A stretch of 64,000 bases of DNA from contig JAHDEC010000014.1 in the NCBI GenBank assembly GCA_020629035.1, forward strand, positions 37,945-101,944, written 5' to 3'. This stretch comes from Saprospiraceae bacterium (GTDB lineage Bacteria > Bacteroidota > Bacteroidia > Chitinophagales > Saprospiraceae). The translations under genes and the position numbers were made by a program. Position 1 is the first letter of the stretch. Every line of letters begins with the position of its first letter. The notes under the pieces are model-generated. The model searched no databases. It was not told the DNA's origin and worked only from the letters and a program-made list of their open reading frames with translations. Below, one piece after another: positions 53,587 to 62,200 of the stretch.

Positions 53587-54369
53587 ATGGAAAACTTACG
53601 AATAGCGATTGTACAAAGTAAGCTTCATTGGGAAAATAGAGACCAAAATTTAGCCCATTTTGAAAGCCATCTTTTAGGTATACAAGAAGATTTAGATCTT
53701 ATTATTCTTCCTGAAATGTTTACAACCGGCTTTAGTATGAATGCCGAAAGTCAAGCTGAGAGCATGGATGGTGATAGTCTACTCTGGATGAAGAAAGTTG
53801 CTAAATGGAAGAAGGCATGTTTAACAGGATCCCTAATTATTCAAGAAGACAATCAATATTACAATCGCATGTTTTTTGTTTATCCTGATGAGAGCTTTAA
53901 ATATTATGATAAAAGACACTTGTTTAGACTTGCAAACGAACATGAAGTATATACACCAGGATCTACTAAAGTAATCGTCCAATTAAAAAATTGGGATATA
54001 AATTTAAATGTTTGTTATGACCTAAGATTCCCTGTTTGGGCAAGAAATACTCAGGATTATGATGTATTGCTCAATGTTGCTAACTGGCCAAAACAGCGAA
54101 TCGATGCTTGGGACACCTTGATCAAAGCCAGAGCCATAGAAAACCAAGCTTATGTATTAGCTTGTAATAGAGTGGGCGAAGACCCTAAAACGAATGTCTA
54201 TGATGGCCATTCTTCGGTGGTTGATTATGCAGGAAAGTTACTCGCTCAGTCCATTGGAGAAGAAGAGATCATATTTTATACCCTAAATAAACAAGACTTA
54301 TTAGACTTTAGAAATAAGCTTCCTTTTCACCGAGACCAAGACTCTTTTGAAATTATCCATAGTGCTTAG
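53587..54369 (+). CDS. Omega-amidase, nitrilase family (YafV/NIT2-like)
   Basis: A 260-residue C-N hydrolase. The catalytic triad is visible as Glu in LIILPEMFTTGFSM, Lys in YYDKRHLFRLANEHEVYTPG and Cys in LNVCYDLRFPVWARN. The family hydrolyses 2-oxoglutaramate to 2-oxoglutarate and ammonia. The gene pairs with the aminotransferase, closing the glutamine transaminase-omega-amidase pathway. It converges with the C5-epimerase-like gene, overlapping its 3' end by 17 bases, and ends the 24-kb plus-strand run. Confidence 0.93.
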   Translation: MENLRIAIVQSKLHWENRDQNLAHFESHLLGIQEDLDLIILPEMFTTGFSMNAESQAESMDGDSLLWMKKVAKWKKACLTGSLIIQEDNQYYNRMFFVYPDESFKYYDKRHLFRLANEHEVYTPGSTKVIVQLKNWDINLNVCYDLRFPVWARNTQDYDVLLNVANWPKQRIDAWDTLIKARAIENQAYVLACNRVGEDPKTNVYDGHSSVVDYAGKLLAQSIGEEEIIFYTLNKQDLLDFRNKLPFHRDQDSFEIIHSA

Positions 54370-55252
54370 GGTCGAGCTTTAAAAAGCCCTGAAACCCTGT
54401 TATTTTTCGGAGGTGCAACATTTGTTGGCTATGTATATTTTGATACAAAACATTAGCAAAAGGCCTATGGAGCAAATCGTATAATAATAAATCCTTGTAT
54501 TGAAATAAGTGGATATTTTGAATGAGACTCTCTAATAGAGTATACCCTTGTAAAGCTTCGGAAGAGGTTGCTTCATATTCTAGTAGTGCTATAATAAAAA
54601 AGATAAACCCATTGAGCACATAACTAGGAGGTTCGCTTGGGTACTCTTCGGCCCACCATCCAGTTGATGGTCCCTTAATTAATAATTGATTGTTAGGATC
54701 AAGGACATAAGTTAAGCAAGATTTAGCCGTTTTTAAATACACCTTGTCATCTGTTAGCTGATAAGCCCTAATAAATGCTGAAGCAGCTAATCCTTGACAA
54801 ATAGCGGATGTCCAGCCTGGTTGGAGCTTGTATTTATTATCCCTAAATGGGTAAATAAGGGCTTTATGGTCATTAGTTTCACCAAAAAGGAGTTCTATAC
54901 TTTTTATGTGTTCTAAGAACTGGAATTTTAGTTTCTCTGAGGCTGCTTCTTGCAAAAGGTTATAGTTAAGCAAGGCTAAGATTGGTTGGTGAATGGGATT
55001 ATCTTTTGTTTGCTTCGAGTTGTATGTGTGTTCTTGATATAGTTTAGTCGTGTTTGTGTGATTAAAAGAAATATAGTTTGGAGAGAAAGAATAGTTGTTA
55101 GGCTGCTTTTGGAAACTCTTGAGTAGCTCGGCATTTTTTTCTCTATGCAAATTTCGTATGGCTTGATTTTCTTTGCTATCGAATTGACGTCGATAAATAG
55201 CGGCTTTCCGTTTTAGTTTTAAGGTGTTTATGTAGTATTTAAAAGGTTTCAT
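54353..55252 (-). CDS. D-glucuronyl C5-epimerase-like protein
   Basis: A 299-residue protein with the C-terminal fold of D-glucuronyl C5-epimerase. Recognisable blocks are LQPGWTSAICQGLAASAFIR, GPSTGWWAEEYPSEPPSYVL and NGFIFFIIALLEYE, the (alpha/alpha) helical core of that family. There is no signal peptide; the basic N-terminus may associate with membranes. I choose the ATG at 55252, which overlaps the upstream gene's TGA (ATGA), over 55276. It is probably a glycan-modifying enzyme or a structural relative acting on surface polysaccharide; its exact activity is unproven. Confidence 0.7.
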   Translation of the reverse strand: MKPFKYYINTLKLKRKAAIYRRQFDSKENQAIRNLHREKNAELLKSFQKQPNNYSFSPNYISFNHTNTTKLYQEHTYNSKQTKDNPIHQPILALLNYNLLQEAASEKLKFQFLEHIKSIELLFGETNDHKALIYPFRDNKYKLQPGWTSAICQGLAASAFIRAYQLTDDKVYLKTAKSCLTYVLDPNNQLLIKGPSTGWWAEEYPSEPPSYVLNGFIFFIIALLEYEATSSEALQGYTLLESLIQNIHLFQYKDLLLYDLLHRPFANVLYQNIHSQQMLHLRKITGFQGFLKLDPKHYG

Positions 55253-56295
55253 GATACTTCGAGGATGCTCTTCCATTGTTGACTAATTAAATCGGAGTTT
55301 AGGGCTTTATTAAGTGCTTCCGCATTTTGTGTTTGTACTGTAGAGCTTAGTGGTTTAAGTATATGGTTAAAGTCGAAACCTTCTAATGAGTTAATCATAA
55401 TTCCCCAGTCTAAAAATAGGTCATATAAAGGGTTTTTCTTGGATAAGATTATCCTTCGACCATTCATTATAAGTGGAATGAGAGTACCCATTCCTTGCTG
55501 ACGATAATGAGGAAAAAGAACAACACTAATTTCCTCCATGAGTTTAGTAAAAGCATCTTTATCAATAAATTCCTCAATAAATTGAAAATCGTGATGACTT
55601 TTTCTGGAGGCTGATTTTAGACGATCTATATAGTTGTTTTTTACGCCCGACAAGGGAATTATGCAGGAAAGTTTAGTTTCAATGTTGTTTAAATATTGAA
55701 TGCCTTCCAAGTGATTGTTATAGACATCGTCAGAGTTTCCTATTAATATTTTAGCATTAGTTGTTGGTAATGTACTGCTTGCTAGTTCAATCGGGAATAA
55801 GCTGTTTAATGAAAAGTGTTTGACTGGAGGCTTCAGTTTTTGTTGTATTTCATTAAAATCACCTTGATTAGCAGCAATCCCGCTTAATGTGTTTATAAAG
55901 GGGATGGTGTGTTTTCTAGCTACATAATCTGCAAAAAAGGAAGCTTTATGAAAGCTTTGATTGGTTGTGCTTAGGTATTGCTTTCTATGTTGGACTAGAT
56001 CATAAAAGTCAGCACCCCAAACCAGCCAAACGGACTTAGGGACCTTAATGCCTTTCATCAACAAAACCATCTGAGGACTTAGGTAATGATAAAAAGCTCT
56101 ATCAATATTTGTTTGTCTTAAATATCGTTTTGCTTGAAAGAAACTGTATTGTTTTTTTTGTTCTGCTTCGTGGATATAGATTCGACGAAAGGATGCTATT
56201 TCTATAAATACATTTTCTTCGATACTAATGCTTTGTATCCAAGTTATTAGCTTCGAGGTGTAAATAGGTGAATGTAAAATAAAATGTATATTCAA
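55249..56295 (-). CDS. WecF-like (4-acetamido-fucosyl) glycosyltransferase
   Basis: A 348-residue glycosyltransferase resembling WecF/RffT (GT56), which adds Fuc4NAc in enterobacterial common antigen. Matching blocks are VWLVWGADFYDLV, ILIGNSDDVYNNHLEGIQYL, the IIPLSGVKNNYID sugar-nucleotide loop and FPHYRQQGMGTLIPLIMNGR. The start is a TTG at 56295, only 22 bases from the divergent WecD-like GTG. The pairing with a WecD-like acetyltransferase strengthens the assignment, since the two act on successive steps in E. coli. The acceptor is unknown. Confidence 0.7.
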   Translation of the reverse strand: MNIHFILHSPIYTSKLITWIQSISIEENVFIEIASFRRIYIHEAEQKKQYSFFQAKRYLRQTNIDRAFYHYLSPQMVLLMKGIKVPKSVWLVWGADFYDLVQHRKQYLSTTNQSFHKASFFADYVARKHTIPFINTLSGIAANQGDFNEIQQKLKPPVKHFSLNSLFPIELASSTLPTTNAKILIGNSDDVYNNHLEGIQYLNNIETKLSCIIPLSGVKNNYIDRLKSASRKSHHDFQFIEEFIDKDAFTKLMEEISVVLFPHYRQQGMGTLIPLIMNGRRIILSKKNPLYDLFLDWGIMINSLEGFDFNHILKPLSSTVQTQNAEALNKALNSDLISQQWKSILEVS

Positions 56296-56317
56296 AGCAA
56301 TCGTATAAAAAGCTAAA

Positions 56318-57025
56318 GTGAATAATTTTATTGAGAAACTAGATTGGGACAGCCATTTTTTTGGATTTAAAGTAGGGAGGATTAAACTTCAGACACTAGA
56401 ACAACCATTAGATCTTGAGCAAATGGGTCAGTCTGATTATAGGCTTATTTATGTGTTTTCGGAAGAAAGCTTAGATCTAAATGCTTTCTATAGCCAGCGG
56501 ATAAATTATCAAAAAAAGCTAAAGCTAACTCCTGAAAAAAAAGAGTTTGTAGGTGAAAAACATCCAGCCATAAATTTAGCAACCAGCAGCGATATTGAAC
56601 AAAAAGAAATACAGGATTTAGCGCTAATAGCTGGAAAATACTCGAGATTTAGTTTAGATCCAATGTTTCCTGAAGGCACAACAAACTCCATGTATAAAGC
56701 CTGGTTAAGCCAAGCAATGGAAAATTCAACTCACAAGATTGCTATTTATAAAGAAGAAGAACAACTTAAAGGGTTTATTCAGTATCAGATACTTGAGGAT
56801 TCGATTAGAATTATATTTATTTCAGTTAAGAAAGCCTATCAAAATCAAGGAATAGCTTCTGCTCTTTTGGATTTTGTAAATGGGAAAGCGCTAGATCTCA
56901 AAAAGAAAACGATAGAAGTGATCACACAAAACTTAAATGAAGAAGCTAAAAGACTGTACATAAAAAAAGGGTTTACCATTGCTAGCAAACCCTATATTTA
57001 TCATGTATGGAATCCTATCTCATAA
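56318..57025 (+). CDS. WecD-like GNAT N-acetyltransferase
   Basis: A 235-residue acetyltransferase. The N-terminal block LDWDSHFFGFKVGRI and the middle block AGKYSRFSLDPMFPEGTTN match WecD, the dTDP-4-amino-4,6-dideoxygalactose N-acetyltransferase. The C-terminal GNAT core carries the acetyl-CoA loop KKAYQNQGIASALLDFV. The start is GTG 56318; the next in-frame Met is too far in. It overlaps the 3' end of the PorU-type gene by 11 bases. No WecE-like aminotransferase or nucleotide-sugar genes are visible. Confidence 0.78.
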   Translation: MNNFIEKLDWDSHFFGFKVGRIKLQTLEQPLDLEQMGQSDYRLIYVFSEESLDLNAFYSQRINYQKKLKLTPEKKEFVGEKHPAINLATSSDIEQKEIQDLALIAGKYSRFSLDPMFPEGTTNSMYKAWLSQAMENSTHKIAIYKEEEQLKGFIQYQILEDSIRIIFISVKKAYQNQGIASALLDFVNGKALDLKKKTIEVITQNLNEEAKRLYIKKGFTIASKPYIYHVWNPIS

Positions 57026-60000
57026 GGACCATTTTTCCAAAACCTTTTTTAAAGAAACTGTCAATTCCTTCAATGTATCTTGCTTCGTATAAACTATTAT
57101 CAGCTAAAAAGACTTTATAGATATATACTCCATTTGCTAATGGACTTCCGTAATCATCAGTTCCATCCCATCGGTAGTTAGACCGATTCACACCAGCATG
57201 AATAGGACCAAATTCTTCCATGGTAATTTGTTTTACCACTTTTCCAGACAGTGTCATGATTCTTAAGACAAAATCATCAGGCACTTCTTTTCCTGTTAAG
57301 GTGAAAATAAACTGAGTGCTGGAAGAAAAAGGATTCGGATAGTTGAGCATGTTTGAGATAGAGCTTTCAGTAATTACTTCAAAATCTACCTCGTATTGGT
57401 GTGTACCCGAGAAGTTACCCGCTTGATCTTTTGCTTGGGCTCTTAGAGTATATATACCGTCCTCAAGAATAGGCCTGTATTCTAACCTAGCTCTATTTTT
57501 ACCAGTCCCATCTGCAGGGTAAAAGATTACATCATTTCCGCTTACATCTACGTCTAAAATTGTTCCATCCGGATATTCTAAACTAACATCAAAATCCTCT
57601 TTATTAGTTAATAGTTCGAAAGGATTATCATCGGTCAGGTTGACACTAATTACCGGTTCTGGCGAAACAATATCTCTGTTCATTATTTTGACACCATCAA
57701 AAGTCACATCAAGTAAAGGGTTTAGATCATCAGCCTTAACTAGGAAATTTAGAAAGGCTAAATTATTAAAGTGGTGCTGCTCTCTTTGGTCGTCATTAGG
57801 GTTTACTTCTACTCTAAACTCATGTAAACCACTATTTAAATGTAAGGTAGAATAATCGTATTCTAATTGGATAAAATCATCACCAACTAATGGAGCATGT
57901 CTTTTAAACTCTACAAACTCGTTATTTTGCTGGTCGACAACAGTGTACATTACTAACAAGCTATCCATGTCAAAGTCTGTAATGTTTTCTACTCGCAATG
58001 AAAGTTGTAGATCGTTACCTTTAAAAATAGTATCAGCAACAAATGCGTAATCTATATTAGGGTTTACCACGGCTTCTGGCAGTCCTTTATAAAGCACTCT
58101 CCAAAAATCAATCTGCGGACTAGTAAAACTGTTACTATCTAAACTATTTAAGTTTAATTTTATATAAGGATACACATCCGCATCCACTTGATCTAAATCA
58201 AAAACATTGTCATTGAGACTACTATATAAAGTGTCGATGTCTCCATTATCTTGAAGTCCTAGCACATCATAACTAAATTCGTCTTCTGACTGGTTGAAGT
58301 CACTAAAGGACCATTCGACAGATTCCCAAGATTGTGCGGGACCAATCGGGGTACTACAAACAGAACCACGATCACTTATCCCTTCAATATTTACTAAAAC
58401 ACTCAGTTCTTCTAATGGGTCATTAGCTAATGCTTCTGCGAAAACATTTGGGTCGTTTCCTTTAGTATAAGCAAAAACATATGGAAGTGGGCCATTATTA
58501 ATAATGACGTCAGTCATTTCAGCTCCTTCATTAATCAGGACTTCATGTATTGGATTTACATCTAGTGGCCACTGGTCTGGTCTATAAGAATGTTCATCAC
58601 TTTGAATAGTCCAAAAAACAACATGATGTCCATCGGGTATATCATTTTCCAGAAAGTATACAAGTTCTGCTCTATTGGTTTCATTAAAAGTGTTGAAACT
58701 AAAATAACTTCTATCTGTAGTATGAAGACCAATATCGGTACCAGGCCATGGCATATCAGATAAAATTAAATTTTGCATCGGTCTAGTGCTGATTGGGTCA
58801 ATGACAATAACATAAACACCTGCATTAATATCTTTACCACCACCGTTGCTACGTTCGTCATTAGCACCAAAAAACTGATTATTATAGAAAAATTGTGGTT
58901 TAATCTCAGCGCTTAGTCTACTTGTATTAATGATTCTAAATTCGCCAATTGTTGGACCCAAATTTAGTGTTCTGTTTGATTCATCAAAAACTAGGTTTGT
59001 ATAATCGTCTCTTAACCATTGATAAATATGACTTTGGTTCCAACCTGTAGATTCATTAGGTAGATAAATAAACGAACTGTTTGACCATACTTCTTCTTCT
59101 GATTCGTTGTTCTTAATTCGCCAATAGTAAACTGTATTGTTCTGGTAGTTATAATCTATATCTACCTCTATAAAACCACCATAAGCCTTTACCTCGGCCG
59201 AAGCCATTAAAGGACTATTAAATAAATTGGTAGTATCAACTTGTAAAACATACTGTTGTTCAGCTAAAAATGCATTTCCAGCAGAAGATAGATAGTTAAA
59301 ATCACTGTCATTAACTATGGCAAATTCAGCGGGATATATTGGCGTTGGAGTATTGTCATAAATGAAGAAGCAAAAGCCTTCATTATTGTAAGCATCACTA
59401 AGCCGATTATTCATTTCCGCTATGGGATTAGGAAATTCTTCTATGTTGTTATTTTGATCAACTTCGATATCGATCAGGTTTTTCCCTAAACCTTTAAGAC
59501 CCTTATTGGCAATTTTTTCTCGAATCGTTTTTCTGTTTTCTGGGGTAATAGTTGTGCCTACAATCGTGTCTTTACCTTCGCCATAGTCATGTATTACCTG
59601 ATAGAACAAACCTTCATTTTGGCCTCTGCCAATATTTACAATGTCAAATTCTACTTCAAATGAATCAATGGTTGAGTTTACATCTTCAGGATAAGTTCTT
59701 ATTGTTGAAAAATCCACAATATAGTCTGGACCTTCATGGTCTAAAAGGCTAATTGCAGGATCACCGTGCAAGGTTAATTGTTCTAATAATGTCCGCAAAT
59801 TTGTAGAGTTAAAACTCAAATCTTCTTTTTCTGCGATATAGGCTCTAATAATTAAACCAATAGATCTGCCGTAGTATTCATTTCCTAAATGATCGTATAA
59901 TCTGGAGCCAAATAGTTTTTGATCAGTGACAGTTGCTACTCCTGATGCTGCTAAAAAAGCAATAGAACCTCCATCTTTAGCTAAGACAAAATCCTCACTA

Positions 60001-61997
60001 ACTCCTAAAGATGGTGTGTGTATGTTTCCAGCAAGACATCCCATGGCTAACATAAATGGATACTTTCCATAGTTGTCGTATTTATCTGGGTTTTCAATGC
60101 TGAAATCTAATGTTCCAACCGCTGAATGACCAAAGAAAGTAAGTATGGAAACACCAGCATTTATTTTATCAATAATTTGCTGGGAAACGGTGTTTTCAAT
60201 ATCATTAGATGCTGTTTTTTGAAAAGTGGTAACTCGAGCACCATATTCATTATTTTCAACGATTTCTCGCATCTGTTCTAAACCATTAAAAATAATATCC
60301 TGATCTGTGGACTTTCCTCCACTAAGATGGATAATATCTTTTTTCCACGCTAAACCTTCTATAGTTTGGTCGAAGAGGCTTGGGTTTTCATGCTGCTTTA
60401 CTTTATCTAAATAGAATCCTATTTGTTCACTATCTTTGATAGCTAGTCGACCTACAGATGCCACAGGATACATATGGTTTTTTGCTGCAAAAAGTAAGTT
60501 ATCAGACCCAGGAATACCATAAACAGGAACATAAAAATCTTCATTTATGCCTTCTCTGACCAAATTGTATTCTAGTCCTTTTCCAAGAATTAGTGCATAC
60601 TCTAATTGTGGCCAGGTTTGTTTGGCATAGTTTGCAAAGTTGTTAATACTTTGTGCATGTCCTTCGACACCGTAACCAAACTCATCATATAATTCTTCAA
60701 CATTGAAAACCTGAACATTAAAACCTCCTCCCTCTTCTGAAGATCTATACTCTGCATATTCTTGAACATAGTTGGTTCCGTTTACAGAGGTATTTAATGC
60801 GCTATGAGTTAAAATGATATAATTTACATTATTAGCTTCAAACTGTTCGCTTGCTTGATATAGTTGTATTTCTGTTGGCGATAGAAATTGACTATAGGTA
60901 TAGGCTTTTGTTGGAAGAGCTGATGCCGGAATTAAAAACTTAGATGTATTTCCATCTTTCTCGATCGTTAAACGCACACCATTGGTAGCATCGAAATAAA
61001 AGAGGTCTTGATTACTAGTCAGATTGTTTACTTCGAAGTATCTAGGATTTGTAGAAGCGTTTAGAGAAAAAACATAATTATCGGTAGGACTTAAATCAAA
61101 CTTTTTTGGATAAACCAATTTGGAATAAGCGATTGAAAACTTGTCATCTGCACTTAATACGCCATTTATTTTTAACTCAATGTCATTTAAAACGGCAGCA
61201 TTGGTCAAACTTATATTATAGGTATTAGCCGCAAAATTGTTAATATTTGGTTGAATCATTAAGTTTCCATTTACTAAAAACTGTAAATTATGACCACCCA
61301 AGTAGGTTCCTACTCTTGTTTCTAAATAGGGAGCAAAGCCTGCACCATAAGCATTTTCAGGATTAAAGTTAACGGTGTGTTGACTAGCTAGCTCCGTTCC
61401 ATATCCTTCTCCAAAGAAATAGTGCGAATAACGAACATTTTCATAAAAGCTTGGGCTTTGGTGTTTGTCGTTAAAAATGACCAATTCTTCACCAATAAAA
61501 TATTCTTCTTTTGAAGGCAAGTTTCCTGAAAGATCATTGTTAATTGATTGGACTCGTTCGTGGTTATCAGAATCATCAAACCAGGCTAAGTAATAGTTGT
61601 TTTCTTCAGTATAAAAACTATAATAAGGATTCAACAACATTGATTCCCAATCTTCATAAAGTGTTTTATCTAATCGACCATCATTTTTATTACCGACAAA
61701 TTCAATAAAATCGCTATCGTCAAAATTGCCAGAAGTACTAACATAGATGGGAACTTCTTTTCCATAATGATACAAAACTAATTCTCGACCCTTTGCTGGT
61801 GCAATTGGAAAGCCAATCTCTTCTAGTTGTGGTCGATATATTCTGTATACACCATCTTCTTCTACACTTATCTTAGCATAGGATTTAGTATAGTTAATCC
61901 ATTCATTCCCAAATAATGTTTCTCCCTCAAATTCCATTTGGCCAAAAAGAGCATTAAATGAGCAGCAAATTATAAAACTGAATAATATCTTTTTCAT
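57015..61997 (-). CDS. PorU-type C25 cysteine peptidase/sortase of the type IX system
   Basis: A 1660-residue exported protein; the ATG at 61997 gives the signal peptide MKKILFSFIICCSFNALFGQ (an upstream ATG at 62018 is less likely). The C25 (gingipain-like) domain (about 390-770) has a His in ILTFFGHSAVGT and a Cys in MLAMGCLAGNIHTP, placed like the catalytic pair. About 850 residues follow with Ig/CARDB-like modules, and a FlgD-like sorting domain closes it (NYPNPFSSSTQF, GSPLANGVYIYKVF). PorU cleaves and anchors T9SS cargo. The length exceeds typical PorU (about 1100-1300), so the PorU2-type variant is likely. Confidence 0.88.
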   Translation of the reverse strand: MKKILFSFIICCSFNALFGQMEFEGETLFGNEWINYTKSYAKISVEEDGVYRIYRPQLEEIGFPIAPAKGRELVLYHYGKEVPIYVSTSGNFDDSDFIEFVGNKNDGRLDKTLYEDWESMLLNPYYSFYTEENNYYLAWFDDSDNHERVQSINNDLSGNLPSKEEYFIGEELVIFNDKHQSPSFYENVRYSHYFFGEGYGTELASQHTVNFNPENAYGAGFAPYLETRVGTYLGGHNLQFLVNGNLMIQPNINNFAANTYNISLTNAAVLNDIELKINGVLSADDKFSIAYSKLVYPKKFDLSPTDNYVFSLNASTNPRYFEVNNLTSNQDLFYFDATNGVRLTIEKDGNTSKFLIPASALPTKAYTYSQFLSPTEIQLYQASEQFEANNVNYIILTHSALNTSVNGTNYVQEYAEYRSSEEGGGFNVQVFNVEELYDEFGYGVEGHAQSINNFANYAKQTWPQLEYALILGKGLEYNLVREGINEDFYVPVYGIPGSDNLLFAAKNHMYPVASVGRLAIKDSEQIGFYLDKVKQHENPSLFDQTIEGLAWKKDIIHLSGGKSTDQDIIFNGLEQMREIVENNEYGARVTTFQKTASNDIENTVSQQIIDKINAGVSILTFFGHSAVGTLDFSIENPDKYDNYGKYPFMLAMGCLAGNIHTPSLGVSEDFVLAKDGGSIAFLAASGVATVTDQKLFGSRLYDHLGNEYYGRSIGLIIRAYIAEKEDLSFNSTNLRTLLEQLTLHGDPAISLLDHEGPDYIVDFSTIRTYPEDVNSTIDSFEVEFDIVNIGRGQNEGLFYQVIHDYGEGKDTIVGTTITPENRKTIREKIANKGLKGLGKNLIDIEVDQNNNIEEFPNPIAEMNNRLSDAYNNEGFCFFIYDNTPTPIYPAEFAIVNDSDFNYLSSAGNAFLAEQQYVLQVDTTNLFNSPLMASAEVKAYGGFIEVDIDYNYQNNTVYYWRIKNNESEEEVWSNSSFIYLPNESTGWNQSHIYQWLRDDYTNLVFDESNRTLNLGPTIGEFRIINTSRLSAEIKPQFFYNNQFFGANDERSNGGGKDINAGVYVIVIDPISTRPMQNLILSDMPWPGTDIGLHTTDRSYFSFNTFNETNRAELVYFLENDIPDGHHVVFWTIQSDEHSYRPDQWPLDVNPIHEVLINEGAEMTDVIINNGPLPYVFAYTKGNDPNVFAEALANDPLEELSVLVNIEGISDRGSVCSTPIGPAQSWESVEWSFSDFNQSEDEFSYDVLGLQDNGDIDTLYSSLNDNVFDLDQVDADVYPYIKLNLNSLDSNSFTSPQIDFWRVLYKGLPEAVVNPNIDYAFVADTIFKGNDLQLSLRVENITDFDMDSLLVMYTVVDQQNNEFVEFKRHAPLVGDDFIQLEYDYSTLHLNSGLHEFRVEVNPNDDQREQHHFNNLAFLNFLVKADDLNPLLDVTFDGVKIMNRDIVSPEPVISVNLTDDNPFELLTNKEDFDVSLEYPDGTILDVDVSGNDVIFYPADGTGKNRARLEYRPILEDGIYTLRAQAKDQAGNFSGTHQYEVDFEVITESSISNMLNYPNPFSSSTQFIFTLTGKEVPDDFVLRIMTLSGKVVKQITMEEFGPIHAGVNRSNYRWDGTDDYGSPLANGVYIYKVFLADNSLYEARYIEGIDSFFKKGFGKMVLMR

Positions 61998-62015
61998 TGA
62001 GTATCGCTTATAAAA

Positions 62016-62023
62016 CAAAAATA
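62016..62023 (-). promoter_or_regulatory. Candidate promoter (-7 box) for the PorU-type gene
   Basis: Reads TATTTTTG on the minus strand, an exact TAnnTTTG match 18 bases before the ATG at 61997. No TTG is found at the expected distance. Confidence 0.42.
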
Positions 62024-62089
62024 CAAATTAAAGATAAATTTAATGTGTATAATGTTCAATTTAAGTGTCTTCCGACAAATATTACACTA

Positions 62090-62123
62090 ATACGAAGAAT
62101 ACGAGTTAAATATTGTTTCGTAT
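62090..62123. repeat. Inverted repeat in the porU/GT2 divergent gap
   Basis: ATACGAA (62090-62096) and TTCGTAT (62117-62123) are perfect 7-base arms, 20 bases apart. The 203-base gap also holds a perfect reverse DnaA box at 62044-62052. The repeat might serve either divergent gene. Confidence 0.4.
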
Positions 62124-62200
62124 AATTATTGTTTTTCGATTTTGGGAAATCTAAGAAAAATCAAAATAAAGAATAGGATTTATATCAACTTTACTCTTAT

